Assembly: GCF_007859675.1 (NCBI RefSeq)
Contig: NZ_CP042305.1
Coordinates: 744,001 to 808,000, forward strand
DNA from: Humibacter ginsenosidimutans
GTDB taxonomy: Bacteria > Actinomycetota > Actinomycetes > Actinomycetales > Microbacteriaceae
Direction: 5' to 3'
DNA length: 64,000 nt
Shown here: positions 17,991-27,459 of the stretch, one piece after another
Layout: the number at the start of each line of letters is the position of its first letter
How positions within the stretch are numbered: position 1 is the first letter of the stretch
Program-made: the position numbers and the translations under genes
Notes under the pieces: model-generated
What the model saw: only the letters and a program-made list of their open reading frames with translations
Told to the model about the DNA's origin: nothing
Databases searched by the model: none

Positions 17991-18371
17991 CGCTGGTGCA
18001 CTCCTCGACCGTACGACGCACGCGCGCGCCGGGTACGGCTGTACTCACGCGGGCCGCGCATATCGCTGCGACCCGCCAATCCTCGGTGCGGCGAACGAAA
18101 GGGTGCGCGATTGTCGAGGCGCTTCGTGGCGCCTGAATCGCTGCTCTCGCTTTCGTTCGCCCATCCCCTGTCTGTCACGTGTTCTGCATGTCTCGGTGGC
18201 GTCGCGCGCGACCCCACCGCCGGGTATCGTCGCTGGGCGCGTACCCGAAAAGCTTGTTCTTGGCCGACCCGGCGGTGCCGCATCGACTGCCGTCCATTAT
18301 CGCACGACAGTGCACGACACCCCTTCACGGGGGCACCGAGGCGGGTGTGTCGCTCTGCGATAATCCGTTAC
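17991..18371. other. Long divergent intergenic region between RNase E and the VKOR gene
   Basis: 381 bases without a supported gene. It must carry the rne promoter and leader; RNase E genes are commonly autoregulated through their 5' leader, so structure here would be expected. I see a GATAAT hexamer on each strand (18359-18364 plus; 18301-18296 minus), each a possible -10, but no matching -35. No repeat is evident. Confidence 0.45.
18359..18364 (+). promoter_or_regulatory. Candidate -10 box (GATAAT) for a leaderless VKOR mRNA
   Basis: GATAAT ends seven bases before the GTG at 18372, with no Shine-Dalgarno sequence in between; this spacing decides the start choice over longer in-frame alternatives. 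Confidence 0.5.
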
Positions 18372-18983
18372 GTGTCGCTCGACTCCCCCACCGAAACGAA
18401 ACAGCCCATAGGCCTCGCCGTCTTCCTGATCATCGTCGGGATCATCGGATGGCTGGCCGCCTTCGCGCTCACGCTCGACAAGTTCACGTTGCTCGAGCAT
18501 CCGTCGGCGCAGCTCACCTGCAACATCAACCCCTTGATCGGCTGCGGCAAGAACCTCGCGTCGTGGCAGGGATCCGTGCTCGGCTTCCCCAACCCGATCA
18601 TCGGTATCGCCTGCTGGGCGGCGCCGATCGCCGTCGGTGTCGGCATCCTCGCGGGTGCCCGCTTCCGCCGCTGGTTCTGGATGCTGTTCAATCTCGGCGT
18701 GCTCGGCGCGATCGTGCTCGTGATCTTCTTGATCGTCACGAGCCTGTACAGCCTCTACGTGCTCTGCCCCTACTGCATGATCACGTGGACCGTGACCATC
18801 CCGCTGTTCTGGACGGTGACCTTCTACAACCTGAAAGAGGGCAACATTCCCACGAACGATCGGGTGAGGGCGTTCTTCGCAGCGGCGTACAGCTGGATCC
18901 CGTTGATCACGTTCATCTGCTACGTGATCGTGGCGGTGTTCGCGCAGATCCAGGTGCAGTGGATCCCGAACGCGTTCCGCTGA
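18372..18983 (+). CDS. Vitamin K epoxide reductase (VKOR) family protein
   Basis: 203 residues from GTG 18372; the frame is open further upstream but that part is Arg/Cys-rich non-homologous sequence. There are about five membrane helices. The VKOR signature is complete: a loop cysteine pair in LTCNINPLIGCGKN, a conserved Ser/Trp region, and the redox-active VLCPYCMI (CxxC) in the fourth helix. Bacterial VKOR reoxidises a DsbA-type partner using quinone, supporting disulfide formation outside the membrane. No DsbA lies next to it; the DsbA-like protein at 49785 lacks the second Cys and a signal peptide and is not a likely partner. Confidence 0.92.
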   Translation: MSLDSPTETKQPIGLAVFLIIVGIIGWLAAFALTLDKFTLLEHPSAQLTCNINPLIGCGKNLASWQGSVLGFPNPIIGIACWAAPIAVGVGILAGARFRRWFWMLFNLGVLGAIVLVIFLIVTSLYSLYVLCPYCMITWTVTIPLFWTVTFYNLKEGNIPTNDRVRAFFAAAYSWIPLITFICYVIVAVFAQIQVQWIPNAFR

Positions 18984-19048
18984 TCCGTTCTGCGGCTCGC
19001 GGCTGACCCTGCTGAGTGCCGCATGCGCGAAGAAGACGTGAAAGCTCA

Positions 19049-19082
19049 AGGCTGCGCCGTCCTCGCTGGGACGGCGCAGCCT
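19049..19082. terminator. Bidirectional hairpin between VKOR and ndk
   Basis: A 14-base-pair perfect stem (AGGCTGCGCCGTCC with its complement) and a six-base loop (19063-19068) lie between two convergent genes. There is no strong T-run on either side, but the position and stability suit a shared terminator. Confidence 0.65.
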
Positions 19083-19213
19083 ATGAACGCAGCCCGGCGC
19101 CCCCGCGCCCGACGCAACACGCTCTCAGAGGCGGCGGGCCCGACGGCGCCGAACCCGGTCACGCACCAGGCCCGACCGCGGCGCGCCGGGCGGGGACTGG
19201 CGCGCAAGACAGC

Positions 19214-19630
19214 TCAGAACCAGAGCGCGAGTTCGCGTGCGGCGCTCTCGGGCGAGTCGGAACCGTGCACGAGGTTCTGCTGAACGGCGAGGCCCCAGTC
19301 ACGGGCGAGGTCGCCACGAATCGTGCCTGGTGCGGCAGTGGTCGGGTCGGTGGCACCGGCGAGCGAGCGGAAGCCCTCGATCACACGGTTGCCCGCGACG
19401 CGGATGGCGACGATAGGACCGGACTCCATGAATTCGACGAGGGGCTCGTAGAACGGCTTGCCCTGGTGTTCCGCATAGTGCTGCGCGAGCAGCTCGCGGT
19501 CGGCCTCGACGAGCTTGATGTCGACGAGCGCATAGCCCTTGGCCTCGATGCGGCGAAGGATCTCCCCGGTCAGGCCGCGGGCCACACCGTCGGGCTTCAC
19601 GAGCACGAGGGTCTCTTCGATGGTGGTCAT
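19214..19630 (-). CDS. ndk: Nucleoside-diphosphate kinase
   Basis: 138 residues. The family landmarks are ETLVLVKPDGVARGL, FMESGPIVA, and the active-site histidine in NLVHGSDS (H122) that is transiently phosphorylated. It equilibrates NTP/NDP pools. The start codon overlaps the stop of the DUF4233 gene by four bases (ATGA), so it is the last gene of ileS-folC-DUF4233-ndk. Confidence 0.97.
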   Translation of the reverse strand: MTTIEETLVLVKPDGVARGLTGEILRRIEAKGYALVDIKLVEADRELLAQHYAEHQGKPFYEPLVEFMESGPIVAIRVAGNRVIEGFRSLAGATDPTTAAPGTIRGDLARDWGLAVQQNLVHGSDSPESAARELALWF

Positions 19631-20046
19631 TCGTTCTCCTTGTGAGTGGGGTCGGGGTCTGTCGAGCCTGCGCGATGTTCCGCGCCCCGCCGGTCGAGGC
19701 GTGCTCCGGTGATCATGGCGTAGGCCCAGATGGCGGTGAAGATCGCGCCGACGATGAAGAGCATGCCGACGAGGAATCCGGAGGCCACCACGACCAGCTG
19801 CACGAGCCAGCCGATCCAGTAGCCCACCCGGTAGCGCAGCAGTGCGACGGCGATCAGCATGAGCACGATCACCGCGCCTCCGCCGATCAGCGCCTGCGCA
19901 GGCGACAGCGTGTGCAGGCCGAAGATGACCAGTGCTCCCAAGAACACGACCACCACTTCGAACCCGAGCACGATGGCGCCCAGGCTCTCCTGTGCCGAGC
20001 GTTCGCGTCTGCGACGCGGAGCAGGCGCAGTGTCTTCTCCGCTCAT
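19627..20046 (-). CDS. DUF4233-family membrane protein
   Basis: 139 residues from ATG 20046, chosen because GGGGAGG lies a suitable distance upstream; a longer open frame above it overlaps folC and is not protein-like. A basic N-terminus (RRRRERSAQESLGAIVLGFEVVVVF) leads into about four membrane helices. DUF4233 genes sit between folC and ndk across actinobacteria (for example Rv2446c), with no known role. It is translationally coupled to ndk. Confidence 0.85.
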   Translation of the reverse strand: MSGEDTAPAPRRRRERSAQESLGAIVLGFEVVVVFLGALVIFGLHTLSPAQALIGGGAVIVLMLIAVALLRYRVGYWIGWLVQLVVVASGFLVGMLFIVGAIFTAIWAYAMITGARLDRRGAEHRAGSTDPDPTHKENE

Positions 20047-20083
20047 CGCCCGCCTCCCCACCGTTGTGTGCGGTGCATCGCCG

Positions 20084-21454
20084 TCATTCGGCGGCCGCCT
20101 TCCAGTCGCGATCCTGCGCCAGTTCGAGCGCCTCGCCGATGAGCGCGATCGAGCCCGTGACGACCACGGCTCGTCGCTCATCGCTCGCCGCCCATTCGCG
20201 GGCGGCCTCGATGGCGTCGCCGAGATCGTGATACGACTCGACGTGCTCGTGGGTCCACTCCTCGATGTGATCGGCGAGCTCGTCGGACGACGTCGATCGT
20301 TCGGAGTGCGACTGGGTGACGAAGATGTGCGCCGCCAACGGGGCGAGCGCGTCGAGGATGCCGTGGGCATCCTTGTCGCGCAGAATGCCGATCACGAACG
20401 CGATCTCGTCGAAATCGAAGAACTCGGGCAGTGCGTTGGCGAGGGTGAGCGCTCCCGCCGGGTTGTGGGCGGCATCCAGCAGCACGGTCGGCTCGGTGCC
20501 CACCAGCTGCAGCCGGCCGGGCGAGGTGACGGTGGCGAAGGCCTCCTCGACGAGTGGAGCGCGCAGCGCCTCGCTGCCGTCGCCGAGGAACGCCTCGACG
20601 GCCGCGACGGCGACCGCGGCGTTCTGGGCTTGGTGCGCCCCGTAGAGCGGTAGGAACAGGTCGGGATAGGTCTCGGCCCGACCGCGGATCGTGACGAGCT
20701 GACCTCCGACGGCCACGGCATCAGCCGTCACGTCGAAGTCCTCGGGCTGGAATGCGATGGATGCCTCGCGCATCTCGGCCGCTCGCCGCAGCTCTGCGAC
20801 GGCCTCCGGCACTTGCGCGGCACTCACCACGGTCGCAGACGGCTTGATGATTCCGCTCTTGGTACGCGCGATCTCGGCGATGGTCTTACCGAGACGCTCG
20901 GTGTGGTCGAGGGAGATCGGTGTGAACACGGCGACCTGTCCGTCGCCGACGTTCGTCGAGTCCCACTCGCCGCCCATGCCGACCTCGATCACGGCCACAT
21001 CGACGGGTGCGTCGGCGAAGGCCGCGTAGGCGAGCACCGTTGTCACCTCGAAGAACGTCAGACGGGCGTCGCCCTCCTTTTCGAGTTCGTCGTCGGCCAT
21101 CTGCACGTAGGGGGCCACGTCGTCCCAGTTGCGGGCGAGCGCCTCGTCGGAGATCGGCTCTCCGTCGATCATGAAGCGTTCATTGAAGCGCAACAGGTGC
21201 GGGCTGGTGAACAGGCCGACGCGCAGCCCGTATGCGCGCAGGATGCTCTCGATGATGCGACTCGTCGACGTCTTGCCGTTGGTGCCCGTGATGTGCACGA
21301 TCGGGTAGGCCCGTTGCGGATCGCCGAGCAGCTCGAGCGCACGGCGCGTCGGCGCCAACCGGGGCCGCGGGTTCGACTCGCCGAGTCGTTCCAGCAGCGT
21401 GTCGTACACGGCGTCCGCGGCCTCGCGGAACTCCTCGTCAGCGGAATCGCTCAC
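20084..21454 (-). CDS. folC: Bifunctional folylpolyglutamate/dihydrofolate synthase
   Basis: 456 residues of the Mur-ligase family. The ATP loop [12 protein letters not shown] is at residues 54-65, followed by [44 protein letters not shown] and [11 protein letters not shown]. It adds glutamate to (dihydro)folate in the cytoplasm. The ATG overlaps the ileS stop by four bases, so translation is coupled and both are under the ileS T-box if co-transcribed. Confidence 0.95.
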   Translation of the reverse strand: MSDSADEEFREAADAVYDTLLERLGESNPRPRLAPTRRALELLGDPQRAYPIVHITGTNGKTSTSRIIESILRAYGLRVGLFTSPHLLRFNERFMIDGEPISDEALARNWDDVAPYVQMADDELEKEGDARLTFFEVTTVLAYAAFADAPVDVAVIEVGMGGEWDSTNVGDGQVAVFTPISLDHTERLGKTIAEIARTKSGIIKPSATVVSAAQVPEAVAELRRAAEMREASIAFQPEDFDVTADAVAVGGQLVTIRGRAETYPDLFLPLYGAHQAQNAAVAVAAVEAFLGDGSEALRAPLVEEAFATVTSPGRLQLVGTEPTVLLDAAHNPAGALTLANALPEFFDFDEIAFVIGILRDKDAHGILDALAPLAAHIFVTQSHSERSTSSDELADHIEEWTHEHVESYHDLGDAIEAAREWAASDERRAVVVTGSIALIGEALELAQDRDWKAAAE

Positions 21455-24400
21455 CGTTCCTCCTTCGCCCTCTCCAGGCTCACCAGCAGGGCGGATGCGG
21501 CACCCACGGCCACCGCGTCGTCCGCATCCGCTGCATCGTCGTCGACGTCGACGTCGAGCTCGACCGCCAAGGTCTCTGCACTCACGAGCTGTGCATGGGC
21601 GCTGACCGCATCGGCTCCCACCCGGTCGAGCACCAGGCGAAGCCTGATGCGGTCGCTCACGTCGAGGCCCGCCTTCTTGCGGCTCTCCTGCACAGCACGC
21701 ACGACGTCGCGTGCGAGGCCCTCTGCCTCGAGCTCCTGCGTCGTCGTGATGTCCAGCAGCACGAACCCGTCGCCCGGCAACAGGGCGATCGCCCGACCCG
21801 ACTCGGTGTCGGCGGCCTCGAGCACGAGTTCGTACTCGCCTATCGCCAGCTCGATGCCACCCGCCGTGACCACGCCGTCGACCTCGGACCAGTCGCCGTC
21901 ACGCGCGCCGCGGATGGCCGTCTGCACGTTCTTGCCCAGCCGCGGGCCTGCGGCTCTGGCGTTCACGGTCAGCCGCTTGCTGATGCCGTACTCCTCGGGG
22001 CTCTGCTCCGTGAGTTCCACGAGCTGCACGCGCTTCACGTTGAGCTCGTCGGTGAGGATGCCCTCGAAGCTCGCCAGCGCGCCGGCGTTCGGCGTCACCA
22101 CGGTGAGCTCAGCCAGAGGAAGCCGCACCCGCAGTCCTGCCTGCTTGCGCAGCGACAACGCCACCGAGCTCACCTGACGCACCCGGTCCATCGCTGCGAC
22201 GAGCTCGTCGTCGCGCGGGAACTCCGCGGAGTCGGGCCAGTCGGTCAAGTGCACGCTGCGACCGCCGGTGAGGTCCTTCCAGATGCGCTCGGTGATGAGC
22301 GGCAGCAGAGGCGCTGCGACCCGCGCGAAGGTCTCGAGCACCGTGTAGAGGGTGTCGAACGCCTCCGCGTTCGAGCCGTCCGCCGTAACGCCCTCCCAGA
22401 ACCTGTCGCGCGAGCGTCGCACGTACCAGTTGGTCAGGACTTCGGCGAAGTCCCTGATCTTGGCCGCGGCGAGCGTCGAGTCAAGGTTCTCGAGGTCGAT
22501 GGTGACGGCATCCACCAGCTCGCGCGTCTTCGCCAGCAGGTAGCGGTCGAGCACATCGGTCGAATCCGTGCTGCGCTTCGCCTCGTAGCCGCACGCATTG
22601 GCGTAGAGCGAGAAGAAGTACCAGGTGCTCCACAGCGGAAGCAGGGCCTCGCGCACGCCCTGACGGATTCCCTCCTCGGTGACGACGAGGTTGCCGCCGC
22701 GCAGCACCGACGACGACATGAGGAACCAGCGCATGGCATCCGAGCCGTCGCGGTCGAACACCTCGCCCACGTCGGGGTAGTTGCGCAGAGACTTCGACAT
22801 CTTCTGCCCGTCGCTGCCGAGCACGATGCCGTGGCTGATCACGCGCTTGAACGCCGGTCGATCGAAGAGCGCCGTGCTCAGCACGTGCATCAGGTAGAAC
22901 CAGCCACGGGTCTGCCCGATGTACTCGACGATGAAGTCGGCGGGGTTGTGCGTGTCGAACCACTCGCGGTTCTCGAACGGATAGTGCACCTGCGCGTACG
23001 GCATCGATCCCGAGTCGAACCACACGTCGAAGACGTCGGTGATGCGGCGCATCGTGGAGCGACCGGTCGGATCGTCGGGATTCGGCCGCGTCAGGTCGTC
23101 GATGAAGGGGCGATGCAGGTCGGGTTCGCCGTCGGCGTTCACCGGCAGACGTCCGAAGTCGCGCTCGAGTTCGGCGAGCGAGCCGTACACGTCGATGCGG
23201 GGGTGGCTCGGGTCGTCGCTCTTCCACACCGGGATCGGCGACCCGAAGTAGCGGTTGCGGCTGATCGACCAGTCGCGCGCCCCGGACAGCCACTTGCCGA
23301 ACTGGCCGTCCTTGACGTTGTCGGGCACCCACTCGATCTGCTGGTTCAGCTCGACCATGCGATCGCGGAAGGCGGGAACCTTCACGAACCAACTCGACAC
23401 GGCCTTGTAGATCAGCGGGTTGCGGCACCGCCAGCAGTGCGGGTAACTGTGCTCGTAGGATGCCTGCCGCAGCAGCCGTCCCATCGCCTTGAGCGCCTGC
23501 GTCAACGGTTTGTTCGCGTCGAACACCTGCAGCCCGGCGACATCGGCGACCTCGGGCAGGAACCGGCCACCCTCGTCGACGGAGAGCACGACGGGGATGC
23601 CCGCCGCGGCCGTGACCCGCTGGTCGTCCTCGCCGTAGGCGGGCGCCTGATGCACGATGCCGGTGCCCTCTTCGGTCGACACATAGTCGTCCACCAGGAT
23701 CTGCCAGGCGTTCTGCGTGCCGTACGTCTCGGCATCGGCGTAGTAGTCCCAGAGGCGGTCGTAGCGCACGCCGGCCAGCTGCAGGCCGGTCACGGTGCGG
23801 GAGACGGCGTCGCGGGCATCCTCGGCGGACTCGTAGCCGAGGTCTTTCGCGTACGAGCCGACGAGATCGAGAGCGATCAGATACTCGGCGCCGAGCACCT
23901 CGGAGCCGAGCGGCTCACCGCCGTCTTCTCTCGACACCTCGGAGTCCGCTGTTCCGTTCGGGCCGGCAGGAACCACCGCGTAGACGATGTCGGGGCCGAC
24001 GGCGAGCGCGAGGTTCGTCGGCAGGGTCCACGGTGTGGTCGTCCACGCTAGTGCGCGCACGGCGGTCAGCCCGAGCGCCTCTGCCTTCTCCCCGACGAGC
24101 GGGAAGGTCACCGTGACCGTCTGGTCCTGACGCATCTTGTAGACGTCGTCGTCCATGCGCAGCTCGTGGTTCGACAACGGGGTCTGGTCGCGCCAGCAAT
24201 ACGGCAGCACGCGATACCCCTCGTACGCGAGCCCCTTGTCGTGGAGCTGCTTGAACGCCCACAGCACCGACTCCATGAAGGTGATGTCGAGCGTCTTGTA
24301 ATCGTTGTCGAAGTCGACCCACCGCGCCTGACGGGTGACGTACTCCCGCCACTCACGCGTGTACTTGAGCACGGATGCCCGTGCGGCGTCGTTGAACGCC

Positions 24401-24783
24401 GCGATGCCCATCTCCTCGATCTGGCTCTTGTCGGTGATGCCGAGCTGGCGCTCCGCCTCGAGTTCGGCGGGCAGCCCGTGCGTGTCCCAGCCGAATCGGC
24501 GGTGCACCTGCTTGCCGCGCATCGTCTGGAATCGCGGGAAGACATCCTTCGCATAGCCGGTGAGCAGGTGGCCGTAGTGCGGCAGCCCGTTGGCGAAGGG
24601 CGGACCGTCGTAGAAGACCCACTCCGGAGCACCTTCGCGCTGATCGACGGACGTGCGGAACGTGTCATCGTCATCCCAGAACGCGAGGATGTCCTCCTCG
24701 ATCTGCGGGAACCGCGGCGACGGCGTGACTCCCTGCGCCGCGGCGTGCGGGTCGGAGTGGTCGTGGGACTTGGGGTACGGCAT
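21451..24783 (-). CDS. ileS: Isoleucyl-tRNA synthetase
   Basis: 1110 residues from ATG 24783; GGGAGA precedes it by four bases, and the start lies downstream of the T-box, ruling out the longer frame to 24927. The class I signatures are PHYGH (68-72, HIGH-type) and KMSKS. An editing (CP1) domain with the [11 protein letters not shown] motif lies between, and a C-terminal anticodon-binding region follows. The length and the C-terminal extension fit the actinobacterial/eukaryote-like IleRS type, often mupirocin-tolerant (family knowledge, not shown here). It is the first gene of the ileS-folC-DUF4233-ndk run. Confidence 0.96.
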   Translation of the reverse strand: MPYPKSHDHSDPHAAAQGVTPSPRFPQIEEDILAFWDDDDTFRTSVDQREGAPEWVFYDGPPFANGLPHYGHLLTGYAKDVFPRFQTMRGKQVHRRFGWDTHGLPAELEAERQLGITDKSQIEEMGIAAFNDAARASVLKYTREWREYVTRQARWVDFDNDYKTLDITFMESVLWAFKQLHDKGLAYEGYRVLPYCWRDQTPLSNHELRMDDDVYKMRQDQTVTVTFPLVGEKAEALGLTAVRALAWTTTPWTLPTNLALAVGPDIVYAVVPAGPNGTADSEVSREDGGEPLGSEVLGAEYLIALDLVGSYAKDLGYESAEDARDAVSRTVTGLQLAGVRYDRLWDYYADAETYGTQNAWQILVDDYVSTEEGTGIVHQAPAYGEDDQRVTAAAGIPVVLSVDEGGRFLPEVADVAGLQVFDANKPLTQALKAMGRLLRQASYEHSYPHCWRCRNPLIYKAVSSWFVKVPAFRDRMVELNQQIEWVPDNVKDGQFGKWLSGARDWSISRNRYFGSPIPVWKSDDPSHPRIDVYGSLAELERDFGRLPVNADGEPDLHRPFIDDLTRPNPDDPTGRSTMRRITDVFDVWFDSGSMPYAQVHYPFENREWFDTHNPADFIVEYIGQTRGWFYLMHVLSTALFDRPAFKRVISHGIVLGSDGQKMSKSLRNYPDVGEVFDRDGSDAMRWFLMSSSVLRGGNLVVTEEGIRQGVREALLPLWSTWYFFSLYANACGYEAKRSTDSTDVLDRYLLAKTRELVDAVTIDLENLDSTLAAAKIRDFAEVLTNWYVRRSRDRFWEGVTADGSNAEAFDTLYTVLETFARVAAPLLPLITERIWKDLTGGRSVHLTDWPDSAEFPRDDELVAAMDRVRQVSSVALSLRKQAGLRVRLPLAELTVVTPNAGALASFEGILTDELNVKRVQLVELTEQSPEEYGISKRLTVNARAAGPRLGKNVQTAIRGARDGDWSEVDGVVTAGGIELAIGEYELVLEAADTESGRAIALLPGDGFVLLDITTTQELEAEGLARDVVRAVQESRKKAGLDVSDRIRLRLVLDRVGADAVSAHAQLVSAETLAVELDVDVDDDAADADDAVAVGAASALLVSLERAKEER

Positions 24784-24844
24784 GCTTCTCCCGGCAGGAA
24801 AGGACTTCTGCACGAGGACGCCGCCGGTCGTCTGGACGTTCTGA

Positions 24845-25020
24845 CCGGAGCGCGGTACCACCCCGCTTGCCGCGCACCGGCATCCCTCGGCGGTGCGCAA
24901 CCACTCGTTGCGGCTGTGACGGGCCACCCGTCCGGTTCTAGTGAGTGCCGCGCGCCGCGTGTGCGGATGCTCGACACCGTTCTTCCGGAGACTCCCCGGT
25001 GATGGCCGGATCGCAGTCGT
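24845..25020 (-). ncRNA. T-box riboswitch controlling ileS (ultrashort Stem I type)
   Basis: On the minus strand, GATCCGGCCATCACCGGGGA near 25012-24993 forms a short Stem I with the isoleucine specifier ATC at 25003-25001. TAGAACCGGACGGG and GCCCGTCACAGCCG follow as the Stem II/pseudoknot region. The conserved T-box GGGGTGGTACCGCG lies at 24864-24851. The ileS ribosome site and ATG come about 60 bases later with no terminator hairpin plus T-run between, so control is probably translational, as described for actinobacterial ileS T-boxes. Uncharged tRNA-Ile would pair with ATC and with TGGT and free the ribosome site. Confidence 0.92.
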
Positions 25021-25028
25021 TGCCGTTC

Positions 25029-25034
25029 AGTCTA
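25029..25034 (-). promoter_or_regulatory. Candidate -10 box (TAGACT) for the ileS T-box transcript
   Basis: TAGACT on the minus strand lies about 15 bases upstream of the first paired Stem I bases, so transcription would start just before the riboswitch. No clear -35 is seen. Confidence 0.45.
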
Positions 25035-25217
25035 CAACCGGGAGCGGGGGCGGCGATGGTGGGGATAACCCCCGTGTCGATTCGGTGACCGACCGGATGT
25101 GATGGGAACCTGGCGAACGCGACGCTGGAGTTGTACGGCTGAGGACTGCATGGGACCCGTCGCGATCGTGGCGACGCACGGCAGCATCCGACGACTACTC
25201 ATCGAAGGGAATGGGAC

Positions 25218-26657
25218 ATGACCGACACCGGATCGCCGTCAGGCATCGCGGATCCGATCACGCCAGGAGCCGCTGCTCACGCCGAGGCCGGCGGAAGCGA
25301 GGTCGAAGGCGCGGGGACGGCGCCCGCCGCTGTCAGCAAGCTCCCGCAGCCTGTCCGTGACGGGTTCTGGCGTCGCTACGGGCGCCTCTGGGTGTACGCC
25401 CCCAGGGAGGTCGGCGTGCTCTTCGTGCTGTTCCCGCTCGCCATCGTCGCCATGAGCGTGCTGTGGCCCGTCTTCTTCACGGGCGTCGGGACCGTCGTGA
25501 TCTACATCGGGATCTTCCTGCTGGTGGCGAGCCTCTACGCCGCGAGGGGTTACGGCATGTTCACGCTGGCGCTCCTTCGCGCGGCGGGGCGCCCCGGCAT
25601 TCCACGTCCCCCGTGGCGCGAGCAGGCGCGCCACGGCTTCATCGGCCGGGTCTTCGGCCCGTTCGCGAACGGTCACTACTGGCTCTACCTGCTCTACTCG
25701 AGCGTCGTTCAACTCCCGGTCAGCATTCTGACGTGGTCGGTGCTCATCACCTGGCTGTCCGCCGGCGTCGGCGGCGCGAGCTATTGGATCTGGGGCGGGT
25801 TCGTGCCGCACGACAACGGCAACATCTGGATCGCGGAGTCCGTCTGGGAGCACACGCTGCACACGAGCGCACCCTTCGCCCCCGCCGCGGGCGACCTGAT
25901 GCTCTACAGCGTCGTCGGGATCGTGTTCCTCTTCACACTCCCGTTCGTCACGCGTGGCCTCATCACGCTGCAGTGGGTCGTCGCACGGGGACTGCTCGGC
26001 TCCTGGGAGTCGGAGCAGCTGCGCAAGGAGGTCGACGAGCTCGCGATCTCACGGGCAGCGGCTGTCGCGGCGGAGGATCGCGAGCTTCGCCGGCTCGAGC
26101 GCGACATCCACGACGGCCCCCAGCAACAGCTGGTGCGACTTCGCATGGACATCGCCGCTGCACAGCGCAGGCTCTCGGTCGACCCGGATGCGACGTCGCG
26201 GCTTCTCGACGAAGCCGGCGGTCGTGCGCAAGAGGCTCTCGACGAGCTGCGAGCCCTCTCCAGAGGGTTCGCGCCGCCCATCCTGCAGGACCGCGGGCTC
26301 AGTGCGGCTCTGGATTCGCTGGCGACGCGCAGCACCGTGCCGGTGACCGTCACGACGGAGCTCTCCCCCACGACGACGCTCTCGCCGGAGCTCGAGCGCA
26401 ATCTCTACTTCGTCGCCGCGGAGCTGCTCACCAACGTGGCCAAGCACGCGAAGTCGGCTCACGCCGACATCACGCTGAAGACCGATGCCGCAGGTGTCTC
26501 TCTCACCGTCGCGGACAACGGCGTCGGCGGGGCGACGGAGGTGTCAGGTCACGGACTCGCGGGCATCCGGGAACGCGTGACGGCGATGCGCGGCACAGCG
26601 GGCATCCAGTCCGGATCGAACGGAACGGCGGTCACCGTCATCGTGCCGCTATCGTGA
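25218..26657 (+). CDS. Sensor histidine kinase, NarL-type (HisKA_3)
   Basis: 479 residues. A Gly/Ala-rich cytoplasmic N-terminus (1-60) is followed by four to five membrane helices (about 65-250) of the actinobacterial sensor type. A coiled linker leads to the dimerisation/phosphoacceptor motif ERDIHDGPQQQLV with His298, then an HATPase_c domain with ELLTNVAKHAKSAHA (N box), VADNGVG and GHGLAGIRERV. It autophosphorylates and passes the phosphate to the regulator encoded four bases downstream. AAGGGAATGGGAC precedes the ATG. The signal is unknown. Confidence 0.93.
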   Translation: MTDTGSPSGIADPITPGAAAHAEAGGSEVEGAGTAPAAVSKLPQPVRDGFWRRYGRLWVYAPREVGVLFVLFPLAIVAMSVLWPVFFTGVGTVVIYIGIFLLVASLYAARGYGMFTLALLRAAGRPGIPRPPWREQARHGFIGRVFGPFANGHYWLYLLYSSVVQLPVSILTWSVLITWLSAGVGGASYWIWGGFVPHDNGNIWIAESVWEHTLHTSAPFAPAAGDLMLYSVVGIVFLFTLPFVTRGLITLQWVVARGLLGSWESEQLRKEVDELAISRAAAVAAEDRELRRLERDIHDGPQQQLVRLRMDIAAAQRRLSVDPDATSRLLDEAGGRAQEALDELRALSRGFAPPILQDRGLSAALDSLATRSTVPVTVTTELSPTTTLSPELERNLYFVAAELLTNVAKHAKSAHADITLKTDAAGVSLTVADNGVGGATEVSGHGLAGIRERVTAMRGTAGIQSGSNGTAVTVIVPLS

Positions 26658-26661
26658 ACGC

Positions 26662-27318
26662 GTGACCGAAGCCCTTCGCGTGCTGCTGGCCGATGACTCC
26701 ATGCTTCTGCGCGAAGGGCTCAGTCGTGTTCTCGACGAAGCCGGCTTCGTGACGGCAGGCGCGTTCGGCGATGCCGACGCCCTCCTGGCCGCAGCGACCG
26801 AGGTGCCGTACGACGTGGCCATCCTCGACGTGCGCATGCCGCCCACGTTCCGCGACGAGGGCGTGCGTGCCGCGCTCGAGTTGCACGGCAGGCATCCCGA
26901 CCGCGGGGTGCTGCTGCTGAGCCAGTACGTCGAGACCACCTACGCCAGGGAGCTGCTCGGGGCGGGGGCCGGAGGCATGGGCTATCTGCTCAAAGACCGC
27001 GTGGCATCCCTCGACGAGCTTGTGGATGCCGTCACCCGCGTCGCAGCCGGCGGCACCGCCCTCGACCCCGAGGTCGTCGCCCAGCTCGTCGGCCGTCACG
27101 CCGACCCGCTCTCGTCGCTCACCCCGCGCGAGCGCGAAACGCTTCAGCTCATGGCGGAGGGGCGCACGAACCAGGCCATCGCGGCCCGACTCCACGTGGG
27201 CGTCGGCGCCATCGAGAAGAACGTCTCGGCGATCTTCACGAAGCTCGACCTCGAGGATTCGGGTGCGGACCACCGACGGGTGCTCGCCGTGCTCGCCTGG
27301 CTCGATGCAGCGATCTGA
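26662..27318 (+). CDS. Response regulator, NarL/LuxR family
   Basis: 218 residues from a GTG four bases after the kinase stop. The receiver domain has acidic DD (11-12), phosphoacceptor Asp56 in VAILDVRMP, and the LLKDR lysine. The C-terminal LuxR-type helix-turn-helix is LTPRERETLQLMAEGRTNQAIA through HVGVGAIEKNVSAIFTKL. It pairs with the upstream kinase. The downstream symporter gene is a possible target, but no binding site could be identified. Confidence 0.94.
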   Translation: MTEALRVLLADDSMLLREGLSRVLDEAGFVTAGAFGDADALLAAATEVPYDVAILDVRMPPTFRDEGVRAALELHGRHPDRGVLLLSQYVETTYARELLGAGAGGMGYLLKDRVASLDELVDAVTRVAAGGTALDPEVVAQLVGRHADPLSSLTPRERETLQLMAEGRTNQAIAARLHVGVGAIEKNVSAIFTKLDLEDSGADHRRVLAVLAWLDAAI

Positions 27319-27459
27319 GCCCATCTCCAGCAAGCAATGCCTGCACATCCGACCGGAGCGCATCGATCGGGTTCTTGGAAATCCGCCACAATCCGGCGGG
27401 CGCAACGCTGGAGGTAACACAGCACACGGCGGCGCCATCTGGCGCCACACTTGTACCCC

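Noticed and set aside
21595..24051. Plus-strand open frame of 818 codons
   Set aside because: Lies opposite ileS in a complementary codon phase; no domain is visible.
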